Of a stretch of DNA of 5,666 nucleotides, positions 1 through 5,666 are shown in pieces. The notes beneath the pieces were generated by a model. The model was not told the origin of the DNA. It saw only the letters and a list, made by a program, of their open reading frames with translations, and did not search any database. The stretch's first letter is position 1. Every line of letters begins with the position of its first letter. Both the position numbers and the translations under genes were made by a program. Source of the DNA: an uncultured Acholeplasmataceae bacterium (GTDB lineage Bacteria > Bacillota_I > Bacilli_A > Acholeplasmatales > Acholeplasmataceae); the NCBI GenBank assembly GCA_937983315.1, contig CALKAH010000241.1, positions 1 through 5,666 on the forward strand. The letters run 5' to 3'.

Positions 1-44
1 ATCGTATTCGGTGACTGGAGTTCAGACGTGTGCTCTTCCGATCT
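1..44 (+). other. Illumina TruSeq adapter remnant (not genomic)
   Basis: Positions 11-44 match the standard Illumina TruSeq read-2/P7-side adapter exactly as I know it, from GTGACTGGAG to GCTCTTCCGATCT. Positions 1-2 (AT) fit the end of the P7 flow-cell sequence, and positions 3-10 (CGTATTCG) then fit an 8-base sample index. The adapter is fused in frame to the hydrogenase subunit that follows. Translation from the GTG at 11 therefore gives a false N-terminus, [11 protein letters not shown], a peptide known as an adapter artefact in protein databases. Real sequence begins at about 45, and this is a library contaminant left at a contig end. Confidence 0.98.
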
Positions 45-862
45 ACCTTAAAGGAGCCGATTGGTTCCGTTCCATTGGAACTGCAAAATCATCAGGTACC
101 AAGGTTTTCGCATTGGGCGGAAAGATTGTGAACACAGGTCTAGTTGAAGTTCCTATGGGAACAACTCTCCGTGAAGTCATCTTCGATATCGGTGGAGGAA
201 TCCCTAATAAACGTAAATTCAAAGCAGTTCAAACTGGTGGTCCATCAGGAGGATGCATCACTGAAAAAGATTTAGATACGCCTATTGATTTTGAAAATTT
301 AACCGCACTGGGTTCCATGATGGGATCAGGTGGGATGATCATCATGGATGAAGATAACTGTATGGTCGACGTTGCTCGATTCTATCTGGACTTTACCGTG
401 GATGAATCATGCGGAAAATGTACACCATGTCGCGAAGGAACCAAACAGATGAAAGTCATCCTTGAACGGATCTGTAATGGTTTTGGAACCATGGAAGATA
501 TCGATGAACTTGAACGACTTGCACACATGATTCAAGAAACATCTCTTTGTGGATTAGGTCAAACTGCACCCAATCCTGTTCTTTCGACCTTAAAACACTT
601 CAGACATGAATATGAAGCACACGTAAAAGATAAAGTATGTCCCGCTGGTGTATGCCGTGAACTCACACACTTCGTAATTGACGATCATTGCATCGGTTGT
701 ACGAAATGTGCGAAGAACTGTCCAACAAACGCAATCACCGGTTGGCCAAGACAAAAACATATCATTGACCTTGAATTATGCATTCGTTGTGGTGCATGTA
801 AGAAAGCATGTCCAGTCGGGGCTATATCAAGTGTCGCTATTCGTGAGGAGAATCGATTATGA
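45..862 (+). CDS. hydB: NAD-linked [FeFe] hydrogenase, NuoF/HydB-type NADH-binding subunit (5' truncated)
   Basis: This is the C-terminal part of the flavoprotein subunit of a multimeric [FeFe] hydrogenase (HydB/HndC type, NuoF homologue). The full protein binds FMN and NAD(H) and passes electrons between NADH, ferredoxin and the HydA subunit in the cytoplasm. The visible part starts at about codon 47-49 (LKGADWF). It holds the end of the NuoF core, an SLBB-like segment ([16 protein letters not shown]) and a GGPSGGC motif. The NuoF [4Fe-4S] site follows ([13 protein letters not shown], codons from 407, with the fourth Cys in TSLCGLGQ). A Cys-rich CPAGVCR stretch leads to an appended two-cluster ferredoxin domain ([12 protein letters not shown] from 689, [12 protein letters not shown] from 779). 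Such ferredoxin tails are typical of hydrogenase-linked forms and absent from ordinary NuoF. The FMN/NADH-binding N-terminus and any NuoE-like neighbour are lost beyond the contig end. The frame is open back to 11 only because of adapter sequence. The TGA stop overlaps the hydA ATG. Confidence 0.95.
845..850 (+). promoter_or_regulatory. Ribosome binding site of hydA
   Basis: GAGGAG lies 8 bases before the ATG at 859. This strong Shine-Dalgarno, together with the ATGA overlap, fixes the hydA start and implies translational coupling to the upstream subunit. Confidence 0.85.
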
Positions 863-2619
863 TAAAAGATATCCATCTCGTGATCAATGGGACACCTATT
901 GTTGCGAAATCCAATCAAACGATTTTAAAAGCTGCAGAAGAAAACGGGATTCATATCCCTCGTTTGTGTTACTTCGAAGGTATTCATGAAGAAGGGAACT
1001 GCCGTGTTTGTTCTGTCAAAATCAATAATCAAAAAAATCTTAAACCAGCATGTCGAACCCTCGTTGATGAAGGTATGAATGTCATCACAGATGACAATGA
1101 TGTCTTTGAAGCGGTCACGATGAACTTAGAATTACTGGCGCATAAGCATCATTTTGAATGCTTCAATTGTTCACGTGAAACCAACTGTGAATTTCTTGAT
1201 TTACTCCGCGAATTTTCAGTCGAAAATGAATTAACCCATTTATATGGTTCTAATGATGCACCATGCTATTTCTCAGATACATCAGGTGTCATCACCGTCG
1301 ATAGCAGTAAATGTATTTTATGTGGTCGATGTGTATCCGCATGTGAAAAATTTACTGGTCTTGGCATCTTAAACTATAACGAACGTGGTTCTGAAACATA
1401 CGTAGGGCCTGCTCTATTCCATCATATGGAAGATGCAGGATGTATTTACTGTGGTAAATGTATCCAGGCATGTCCAACGGGAGCACTTCGCGAAAAGGAT
1501 GATATTCGATTGCTTGAAACTGCACTACGCGACCCAAGAAAAACGGTCATCTGTCAAGTAGCACCTTCGATTCGTGCAACTCTTGGTGAAGAATTTGGAT
1601 ATCCGATTGGTACCAATGTTGAAGGACAAATGTTTGCAGCATTAAAGAAGTTAGGAATCGATGAAATCATGGATACGAACTTCACAGCAGATCTCACGAT
1701 CTTAGAAGAAGGTACCGAGTTTATCGAACGTTTGAAAAAGGGTGGTCCATTTCCGATGTTTACCTCATGTTCACCAGGATGGGTCAACTTTCTAGAACTC
1801 TATCATCCCGATCTCATTCCACATTTATCCACATGTAAATCACCTCAACAAATGGCTGGAGCATTGATCAAGACGTATTACGCAAAAGAGCTTAATATCG
1901 ATCCCAAAAATATCGTGTCTGTTTCGATTATGCCTTGTATTGCAAAAAAAGAAGAAGCACGTCGTGAAGATATGGGACGTGATGGCTATCGTGATGTTGA
2001 TATTGTCCTCACGACGCGTGAACTTGCACGGATGATTCGTCGTCGTAAGATTGATTTTAAAGCTTTAGAACCCATACAACCTTATGGCATGCTTGCAACG
2101 TACACCGGAGCAGGAACCATCTTTGGTGCAACCGGTGGCGTGATGGAAGCAGCTTTAAGAACAGTGACTGAAATCTTAGAAGAACATCCGACACCCATTG
2201 ATTTTAAAGAACTCAGAGGTAATCAAGATATCAAAGAAGCAACCTACATGGTCGCAGGAACTCCAGTTCGAGTTGCAGTTGTGCATGGCGGATATGCAAT
2301 TGGAAAATTCATCGATGATATGAAGAAGAGTGAAAAGAAATATCATTTCATCGAAATCATGGGTTGTACGGGTGGTTGTATCAATGGTGGTGGACAACCT
2401 ATCGTTCAAGCGAAGATCGCTGAAAAGGTTGATGTTCGTACACTGCGTGCCAATGTCCTCTACCAAATTGATAAAGATGCACCATTAAGAAAATCACATG
2501 AAAATCCCTTTGTTAAAACGTTATATGAAAAATTCTTAGGGACACCCAACTCGCACATCTCTCATAAATTACTTCATACACACTATCATAAACGTGAAGC
2601 ATATTCTAAACTATTTTAA
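859..2619 (+). CDS. hydA: [FeFe] hydrogenase catalytic subunit HydA
   Basis: This is the catalytic subunit of the NAD-linked [FeFe] hydrogenase. It reduces protons to H2 or oxidises H2 at the H-cluster, and with the upstream NuoF-type subunit probably couples NADH and ferredoxin (electron bifurcation or confurcation, inferred). At 586 aa it is close to the Clostridium pasteurianum CpI enzyme (574 aa) and has the same modules. The N-terminal [2Fe-2S] domain has C37, C48, C51 and C65. The His-Cys [4Fe-4S] site is H97, C101, C104 and C110. Two ferredoxin clusters use C152/155/158/162 and C195/198/201/205. The H-cluster domain runs from about residue 220. The proton-path glutamates are kept in [11 protein letters not shown]. 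Motif L2 is MPCIAKKEE (C360) and L3 is [14 protein letters not shown] (C503, C507). Motif L1 reads TSCSPGW (C304, S305) where CpI has TSCCPGW, which is discussed as a finding. There is no signal peptide, so it is cytoplasmic. It needs HydE/F/G maturases, which are not seen here. Confidence 0.97.
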   Translation: MIKDIHLVINGTPIVAKSNQTILKAAEENGIHIPRLCYFEGIHEEGNCRVCSVKINNQKNLKPACRTLVDEGMNVITDDNDVFEAVTMNLELLAHKHHFECFNCSRETNCEFLDLLREFSVENELTHLYGSNDAPCYFSDTSGVITVDSSKCILCGRCVSACEKFTGLGILNYNERGSETYVGPALFHHMEDAGCIYCGKCIQACPTGALREKDDIRLLETALRDPRKTVICQVAPSIRATLGEEFGYPIGTNVEGQMFAALKKLGIDEIMDTNFTADLTILEEGTEFIERLKKGGPFPMFTSCSPGWVNFLELYHPDLIPHLSTCKSPQQMAGALIKTYYAKELNIDPKNIVSVSIMPCIAKKEEARREDMGRDGYRDVDIVLTTRELARMIRRRKIDFKALEPIQPYGMLATYTGAGTIFGATGGVMEAALRTVTEILEEHPTPIDFKELRGNQDIKEATYMVAGTPVRVAVVHGGYAIGKFIDDMKKSEKKYHFIEIMGCTGGCINGGGQPIVQAKIAEKVDVRTLRANVLYQIDKDAPLRKSHENPFVKTLYEKFLGTPNSHISHKLLHTHYHKREAYSKLF

Positions 2620-2631
2620 GTTGATGTCATC

Positions 2632-3534
2632 ATGAAAAAATTATGGATAATCATCCTTGTTATCTTCCTTTATGGATGCCAACCTTCTGAAAAACTAAGC
2701 ATCATGGTTCCACAAGGAAGCCCTCAACTTGCAACATTAGGGCTTGATGATGATCGCTATGATATGGATGTCGTTCTTGGTGCTGATCCCTTAGTCGCTG
2801 CATTTGGATCGATGTCACATGATGCGATTATCGCCCCAACGAATTTAGGTGCTAAACTCTATCAGTCAAAACCGAGTTATATCTTAGCAGCAACACTTGT
2901 TTGGGGTAATTATTATCTTATCTCATCATCATTCGACACCTTTTCGATTGATCAATTAGAAGGACAATCCATCGTTGTTTTTGGTCAAAATCAAACATCT
3001 GATATCATCTTGAAGCATCTTTTGCAACAGTATGAAATTGATGCAACGTTCACCTATGTTGATTCGGTTACAGCTGCATCTAGTCTTTATATCAGTGATC
3101 CATCCTTGATTGTTTTAGTTGCTGAACCGAGTTTTTCAATCATCAAAAAACTTATTCCTGAAACAAAATCCATAGACATTCAAGAACTTTATGCCAATAT
3201 TCATGATCAAACGAGTTATCCTCAAGCATCGCTTTTTATCAGAAGTGATTTACATCCTGAACAAGTATCTGCGATTCTTGAAGATATCGAATCATCAATC
3301 ACCTGGGTTAACAGTCGAGAAGGTGACGTGCTTGAACGAGGAGTTTCTCTAGGTCTTGCTGATGATCGAGATGTTTTAACAGATGCGATTATCGGAAGTC
3401 ATATCATCTATCAATCAGCCCAAGAAGCAAAAGAATCATGCAATACATATTTAAGGATGATATTATCATTTAACCCGCAACTGATCGGAGGAAAACTCCC
3501 AGATGATGGGTTCTACTGGAGTGATGTTGAGTGA
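2632..3534 (+). CDS. ABC transporter solute-binding lipoprotein (NMT1/SsuA/ThiY-like fold)
   Basis: This 300-aa protein appears to be the extracellular receptor of an ABC importer, tethered to the membrane by a lipid. Residues 1-16 form a lipoprotein signal peptide: MKK, a hydrophobic core, then lipobox LYGC with C16 as the lipidated Cys. The mature part resembles the periplasmic-binding-protein type II group of the nitrate/sulfonate/thiamine-precursor receptors. It has an early beta strand (LSIMVPQGSPQ), a segment rich in small residues (AFGSMSHDAIIAPTNLG), a second-lobe start (DQLEGQSIVVFGQ) and a C-terminal GGKLPDDGFYW at 286-296. The substrate cannot be read from the sequence. The gene starts 12 bases after the hydA stop with no good Shine-Dalgarno, so it probably depends on readthrough and coupling from hydA. 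It overlaps the permease gene by four bases. Membership of a solute-binding family is fairly sure; the subfamily is less so. Confidence 0.8.
   Translation: MKKLWIIILVIFLYGCQPSEKLSIMVPQGSPQLATLGLDDDRYDMDVVLGADPLVAAFGSMSHDAIIAPTNLGAKLYQSKPSYILAATLVWGNYYLISSSFDTFSIDQLEGQSIVVFGQNQTSDIILKHLLQQYEIDATFTYVDSVTAASSLYISDPSLIVLVAEPSFSIIKKLIPETKSIDIQELYANIHDQTSYPQASLFIRSDLHPEQVSAILEDIESSITWVNSREGDVLERGVSLGLADDRDVLTDAIIGSHIIYQSAQEAKESCNTYLRMILSFNPQLIGGKLPDDGFYWSDVE
3518..3521 (+). promoter_or_regulatory. Ribosome binding site supporting the GTG start of the permease
   Basis: GGAG sits 9 bases before the GTG at 3531, inside the end of the lipoprotein gene. It favours this GTG over the in-frame ATG at 3546, which would cut off part of the first membrane segment. 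Confidence 0.6.
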
Positions 3535-4268
3535 AAAAGGTTTGGATGTTATCATCAATCATGACCATCTTGATGATTTGGTTGATCGCATTTTATGCAG
3601 TGGATCATGCATTAATTTTACCCTCTCCGCTCGATGTCATTAAGGCATCGATGAGGTTAGTGACAGGGGGTAGTTCCTTCGCAATCATGGGACTATCCCT
3701 CGTCCGTTTAATCCTTGCAGTTTTCATTTCTTCCATCAGTGGTCTACTCCTTGGTGTGATTGCAGGTTTAAGTTCATCTGTTTCATCCTTTATGAAACCC
3801 TATATTACTATGTTAAGAACGATTCCTGTGATTTCAATTGTGGTTATTTTACTCATTTTATTAGGACAAAGTTTGACACCTTATGCCATTACCTTTTTTA
3901 TGGTATTTCCCATCATGTATCAAGCAACAGAAGAAGGGATTCGTCATATCGATTCAAGTTTCATCGATGTCTATCATTTGGAAGCACACGATTGGAAACT
4001 CGCTCTTAAACATCTTTATCTACCCTTGATCAAACCCTACATCATTCTTGCAAGTCTACAATCCTTTGGATTAGGACTTAAAGTCATGGTCATGGCTGAA
4101 TATCTCGCACAAACTACGCGCTCGATAGGACAGGCGATCTATTTAGCAAAAACCAATCTGGATTACGCGACGGTTTTTGCCTGGACGATTCTTTTAATCA
4201 TTGTCTCTTTAGTGATGGAGTCGATGATACGTCATTATGAAAGACGATTTGCAACAACGTTGGATTAA
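3531..4268 (+). CDS. ABC transporter permease, SsuC/TauC/ThiX-like (BPD_transp_1)
   Basis: This is the membrane channel subunit of the importer whose receptor is the lipoprotein just upstream. At 245 aa it has the usual size for this class. Hydrophobic segments lie at about residues 6-26, 56-80, 95-112, 117-131, 168-190 and 212-232, giving six membrane spans. The cytoplasmic coupling loop that docks the ATPase is at about 148-168 (YHLEAHDWKLALKHLYLPLI). It keeps the E-A start and the Y-L-P end of the EAA motif but lacks the usual central Gly, having D/W/K in that region. The stretch PSPLDVIKASMRL after the first span is typical of the nitrate/sulfonate/taurine permease group. The gene starts with GTG and shares GTGA with the preceding stop, so the two proteins are made together. 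No ATP-binding subunit gene follows before the intergenic gap and the transposase. The substrate is unknown. Confidence 0.88.
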   Translation: MKKVWMLSSIMTILMIWLIAFYAVDHALILPSPLDVIKASMRLVTGGSSFAIMGLSLVRLILAVFISSISGLLLGVIAGLSSSVSSFMKPYITMLRTIPVISIVVILLILLGQSLTPYAITFFMVFPIMYQATEEGIRHIDSSFIDVYHLEAHDWKLALKHLYLPLIKPYIILASLQSFGLGLKVMVMAEYLAQTTRSIGQAIYLAKTNLDYATVFAWTILLIIVSLVMESMIRHYERRFATTLD

Positions 4269-4319
4269 GGAATTTTTCAATCTTTCGCGGTAAAAAATAA
4301 GTCAAATTTCAACTAAATC

Positions 4320-4339
4320 TTAAGTTTTACTTAACTTAA
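4320..4339 (+). repeat. AT-rich inverted repeat upstream of the consensus promoter
   Basis: TTAAGTT (4320-4326) and AACTTAA (4333-4339) are perfect inverted copies around a 6-base spacer (TTACTT). The repeat lies 52 bases after the permease stop and 19 bases before the -35 box at 4359. No T-tract follows, so it is a poor terminator for the operon. It could be an operator, or part of an AT-rich upstream element of the promoter. In AT-rich sequence a chance origin is possible. Confidence 0.35.
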
Positions 4340-4358
4340 AAAACTGTGATAATTTTAA

Positions 4359-4387
4359 TTGACAACCTTCTTTTATTCATATATAAT
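4359..4387 (+). promoter_or_regulatory. Perfect-consensus sigma-A promoter
   Basis: TTGACA (4359-4364), a 17-base spacer, then TATAAT (4382-4387). Both hexamers and the spacing are the exact consensus for the housekeeping sigma factor. The upstream 40 bases are very AT-rich and could act as an UP element. The expected start, 6-7 bases after the -10 box, is about 4394, which is exactly the first base of a hairpin. No protein-coding ORF of useful length follows in this direction; an intrinsic terminator ends the unit about 85 bases later. Confidence 0.85.
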
Positions 4388-4393
4388 ACAAGT

Positions 4394-4478
4394 GTTTCAC
4401 CCACCTTTTGTGTGGTGAGACTCATGAATTGGTCCTAATGTCGACATCCCCCCCAGACATTAGGACTCTTCTTTTTTT
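4394..4478 (+). ncRNA. Candidate small RNA of about 85 nt, two hairpins
   Basis: The region between the consensus promoter and the terminator would give a short stable RNA. Hairpin 1 is at the very 5' end: 4394-4404 pairs with 4410-4421 (11 pairs including one G-U, one bulged T at 4413, loop CTTTT). A 10-base single-stranded linker follows (4422-4431). Hairpin 2 is the intrinsic terminator with an 11-bp perfect stem and a 13-base loop that includes seven C residues (4448-4454). A 5'-terminal hairpin and a C-rich loop are features known in Gram-positive trans-acting small RNAs such as the RsaE/RoxS type, where C-rich loops pair with G-rich ribosome binding sites. I do not recognise a known RNA family. 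The only start codon inside (ATG 4424) opens a 4-residue frame. It could instead be a leader RNA of a gene now displaced by the nearby insertion sequence. Confidence 0.6.
4432..4478 (+). terminator. Intrinsic transcription terminator
   Basis: GTCCTAATGTC (4432-4442) and GACATTAGGAC (4456-4466) form a perfect 11-bp stem with a 13-base loop. The stem is followed two bases later by TTCTTTTTTT (4469-4478). The T-tract exists only for + strand transcription, so the terminator is one-directional. It ends the small RNA. Since no other good terminator follows the permease gene, it may also stop readthrough from the hydrogenase/ABC operon. Confidence 0.88.
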
Positions 4479-4489
4479 ATGGTGACCAT
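4479..4489. repeat. Short palindrome directly after the terminator
   Basis: ATGGT-G-ACCAT is an 11-base palindrome around a central G, starting immediately after the T-tract. It could be an operator next to the -10-like sequence that follows, or lie near the end or target of the insertion sequence. It is too short to assign. Confidence 0.3.
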
Positions 4490-4497
4490 GCTATAAT
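4489..4497 (+). promoter_or_regulatory. Possible extended -10 promoter
   Basis: TGC-TATAAT is a full extended -10 (TGnTATAAT) with a perfect -10 hexamer (4492-4497). The -35 position (about 4469-4474, TTCTTT) is poor and overlaps the T-tract of the terminator. Transcription would run rightwards, antisense to the transposase 3' end. It may be the promoter of a host gene cut off by the insertion, an antisense RNA promoter, or chance in AT-rich DNA. Confidence 0.35.
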
Positions 4498-4622
4498 AAA
4501 ACCAAATACAAGCCAACTATTTAGAATAAGTCAAGTGATAAGAAATAAATAGTAGTTATGATATTAAGGCGTGGTAAAAAGAATGCCAAATGACACATCA
4601 AGATCTTTGAAATTTAAATATG
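4498..4622. other. Non-coding stretch downstream of the transposase stop
   Basis: These 125 AT-rich bases hold no convincing gene. The longest start-to-stop frames I see are 11 and 30 codons; the latter is ATG 4583 to TAA 4673-4675 and overlaps the transposase end. In IS110-family elements this side of the transposase is the non-coding right end, and in the IS1111 subgroup it carries the bridge RNA. No terminal inverted repeat or target duplication can be recognised, as expected for the family. Where host DNA ends and the element begins is unknown. Confidence 0.5.
4516..4553. repeat. Inverted repeat ACTATTTA / TAAATAGT
   Basis: ACTATTTA (4516-4523) and TAAATAGT (4546-4553) are perfect inverted copies separated by 22 bases, 70 bases beyond the transposase stop. 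On either strand they could form a stem with a large loop. Subterminal inverted repeats occur in the IS1111 subgroup, and stem-loops occur in bridge RNAs, but the arms are short and AT-only apart from one G-C pair. Confidence 0.35.
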
Positions 4623-5666
4623 TTAATGAGTATTCAATGAATAAGTCGTATGATTCTTTAGAATTGAACGAATAACCCGCAGCATTTTTTTCGTCACGTG
4701 ACCAATGATAACGCGATGACGTTTACCCTCAGCTTTCTTTTTGAGGTAGTAAGCTTTAAAAACAGGATCAAACTTAACCGCAGCTTGTGCGACATGATAA
4801 ATGGCGAACCTTAAAAGAGATGACCCACGTTTTGAAATCTTATAGCTACCTTCGAAGTTTCCCGACTGATAAACGGATGGATCTAGTCCAGCGTAAGCCA
4901 GAAGTTGATCATCGGTTTTGAAGCGATGAATGTCGCCGATTTCAGCGAGTATAATCGCACCCGTTGTGTAACCAATTCCGGGGACAGATAAAAGTGTCGT
5001 TTGAGACTCATCGACATGATGGGTGATTTCAAGTTCGATATCACAGACCTGGTCTTTGATCACCAGGATACGTCTAATAGTCTGTTTAATCGAAAAACAA
5101 AGAGCTGAGCTATCAATACCAATCGAGGATGAATGAAGTTCTTTAAGCATTTGAGCTTCTCTGATTCCACGGTGTCCTTGAGAGGATTTTCTGATCAATT
5201 CCTTGAGCGTTTCAAATCTGACGCGCTTAAATTCCGATAAGGAAGCACAACGACTTAACACCTCCATGGAGGCTTTAGAATTGATTTTCTTAAAGATCTT
5301 ATAGTATTCAGGAAAAGCTTGAATCACATAAGCATGGAGAAGATTCATCTCTTTATTGATTTGTGTTTTGAGAGATTTTCTCTGTCTTACGAGTGTTTTG
5401 AGTTCATCGATGTGATAAGATGAAAGCGTATAGGGTTTGAAATCATTTTGATTTCTGATAAGAAACATACAAATGGCCTTGGCGTCAATCGTATCTGTCT
5501 TCGTCTTACGAACAGAGCTAGCCTTACGGTCCATATTGGTTAACAATGGATTGATGAACATCACCTCAAACCGTGCAAGGATGAGAAAGTGTAGAATATT
5601 TCTACTGTAATGTCCAGTTGATTCAAGCCCTATACGAACATTTAGATCATTGAAGAACTCTTTAGC
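4623..5666 (-). CDS. IS110-family transposase (N-terminus off the right edge)
   Basis: This is the RNA-guided serine/DEDD recombinase of an IS110-family insertion sequence. The frame is open up to the last base of the window, so the GTG at 5564 is not the true start. The codons from 5666 down to 5565 read AKEFFNDLN...IGLESTGHYS, which contains the family ESTGHY motif. Numbering from the edge, E15 and the pair D58/D61 (TDTIDAK) are three of the four DEDD acidic residues. The first Asp would be in the missing 50 or so residues. A helical, probably coiled-coil region spans about 84-115 and again about 190-215. The C-terminal Transposase_20 domain starts at SVPGIG (about 227) and continues through GSYKISKRGSSLLR (about 273-286), where the conserved Ser/Gly-rich block holds the probable nucleophilic serine. 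The visible 347 codons have no frameshift or internal stop, so the gene may be intact. It is convergent with the ABC permease gene. Confidence 0.95.
   Translation of the reverse strand, partial: AKEFFNDLNVRIGLESTGHYSRNILHFLILARFEVMFINPLLTNMDRKASSVRKTKTDTIDAKAICMFLIRNQNDFKPYTLSSYHIDELKTLVRQRKSLKTQINKEMNLLHAYVIQAFPEYYKIFKKINSKASMEVLSRCASLSEFKRVRFETLKELIRKSSQGHRGIREAQMLKELHSSSIGIDSSALCFSIKQTIRRILVIKDQVCDIELEITHHVDESQTTLLSVPGIGYTTGAIILAEIGDIHRFKTDDQLLAYAGLDPSVYQSGNFEGSYKISKRGSSLLRFAIYHVAQAAVKFDPVFKAYYLKKKAEGKRHRVIIGHVTKKMLRVIRSILKNHTTYSLNTH
4623..5666 (-). mobile_element. IS110-family insertion sequence, partial, end not placed
   Basis: The transposase defines the element. Its left (N-terminal) side lies beyond the window. 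Its right end must be between 4269 and 4622; the span given is only the coding part. These elements move through a circular form, use a bridge RNA from a non-coding end to choose the target, and usually leave no long terminal repeats. That is why the end cannot be drawn from a single copy. Confidence 0.85.

Noticed and set aside
11..46. GTG start at 11 as the real beginning of the hydrogenase subunit
   Set aside because: These codons are sequencing adapter, and the family protein is much longer at its N-terminus.
685..2466. Minus-strand and alternative-frame ORFs of 60-100 codons inside hydB and hydA
   Set aside because: They lie entirely within strongly conserved coding genes and show no recognisable motifs; they are shadow frames.
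3666..3670. GGGGG in the permease gene as a target of the C7 loop
   Set aside because: Only five G residues inside a coding region with no extended complementarity to the loop flanks; likely chance.
4320..4339. Inverted repeat as the operon terminator
   Set aside because: The stem has a single G-C pair and no T-tract follows on the + strand.
4424..4438. MNWS leader peptide inside the small RNA, suggesting tryptophan attenuation
   Set aside because: It has four codons with one Trp and no alternative antiterminator pairing; no biosynthetic gene follows.
4269..4622. CRISPR array, tRNA or rRNA in the gap
   Set aside because: I see no regular repeat-spacer pattern, cloverleaf elements or conserved rRNA stretches.
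4583..4675. 30-codon + strand ORF (MPNDTSRSLKF...) as an interrupted host gene
   Set aside because: About half of it is antisense to the transposase C-terminus, there is no good ribosome binding site, and it resembles no ABC ATPase N-terminus or other family I know.
5562..5564. GTG as the start of the transposase
   Set aside because: The frame stays open to the window edge and encodes the conserved ESTGHY motif upstream, so the true start is outside the window.

Overview
The window looks like one end of a contig from a low-GC, anaerobic, fermentative Firmicutes-type bacterium. An Erysipelotrichia- or Izemoplasma-like lineage is plausible, but this is inferred from base composition, gene style and the hydrogenase type, with no phylogenetic marker present. 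TGA is used as a stop codon (at 860-862 and 3532-3534) and TGG for Trp, so a Mycoplasma-type code is excluded.

Positions 1-44 are not genomic. They match the Illumina TruSeq P7-side adapter, so biological sequence starts at about position 45. Positions 45-4268 hold four genes on the + strand that are very tightly packed. They are the 3' part of an NADH-binding NuoF/HydB-type hydrogenase subunit, the catalytic [FeFe] hydrogenase HydA (ATGA overlap), a solute-binding lipoprotein (12-base gap) and an ABC permease of the SsuC/TauC/ThiX class (GTGA overlap). The first two belong to a cytoplasmic NAD-linked, probably electron-bifurcating, [FeFe] hydrogenase. It would exchange electrons between NADH, ferredoxin and protons. 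The last two are the receptor and channel of a small-molecule importer whose ATPase is not in the window.

Positions 4269-4622 contain no convincing protein gene but do contain signals. A perfect-consensus sigma-A promoter (TTGACA, 17 bases, TATAAT) is followed by an RNA of about 85 nt. That RNA would begin with a hairpin and end in a strong intrinsic terminator whose loop carries seven C residues. This looks like a free-standing small RNA and is the least explained element here. A second possible promoter (extended -10) and AT-rich inverted repeats follow.

Positions 4623-5666 carry an IS110-family transposase on the - strand. Its N-terminus runs off the right edge. The end of this insertion sequence must lie somewhere in the 4269-4622 gap, but I cannot place it. 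The gap may therefore mix host sequence with the non-coding end of the element, which in this family can encode a bridge RNA.
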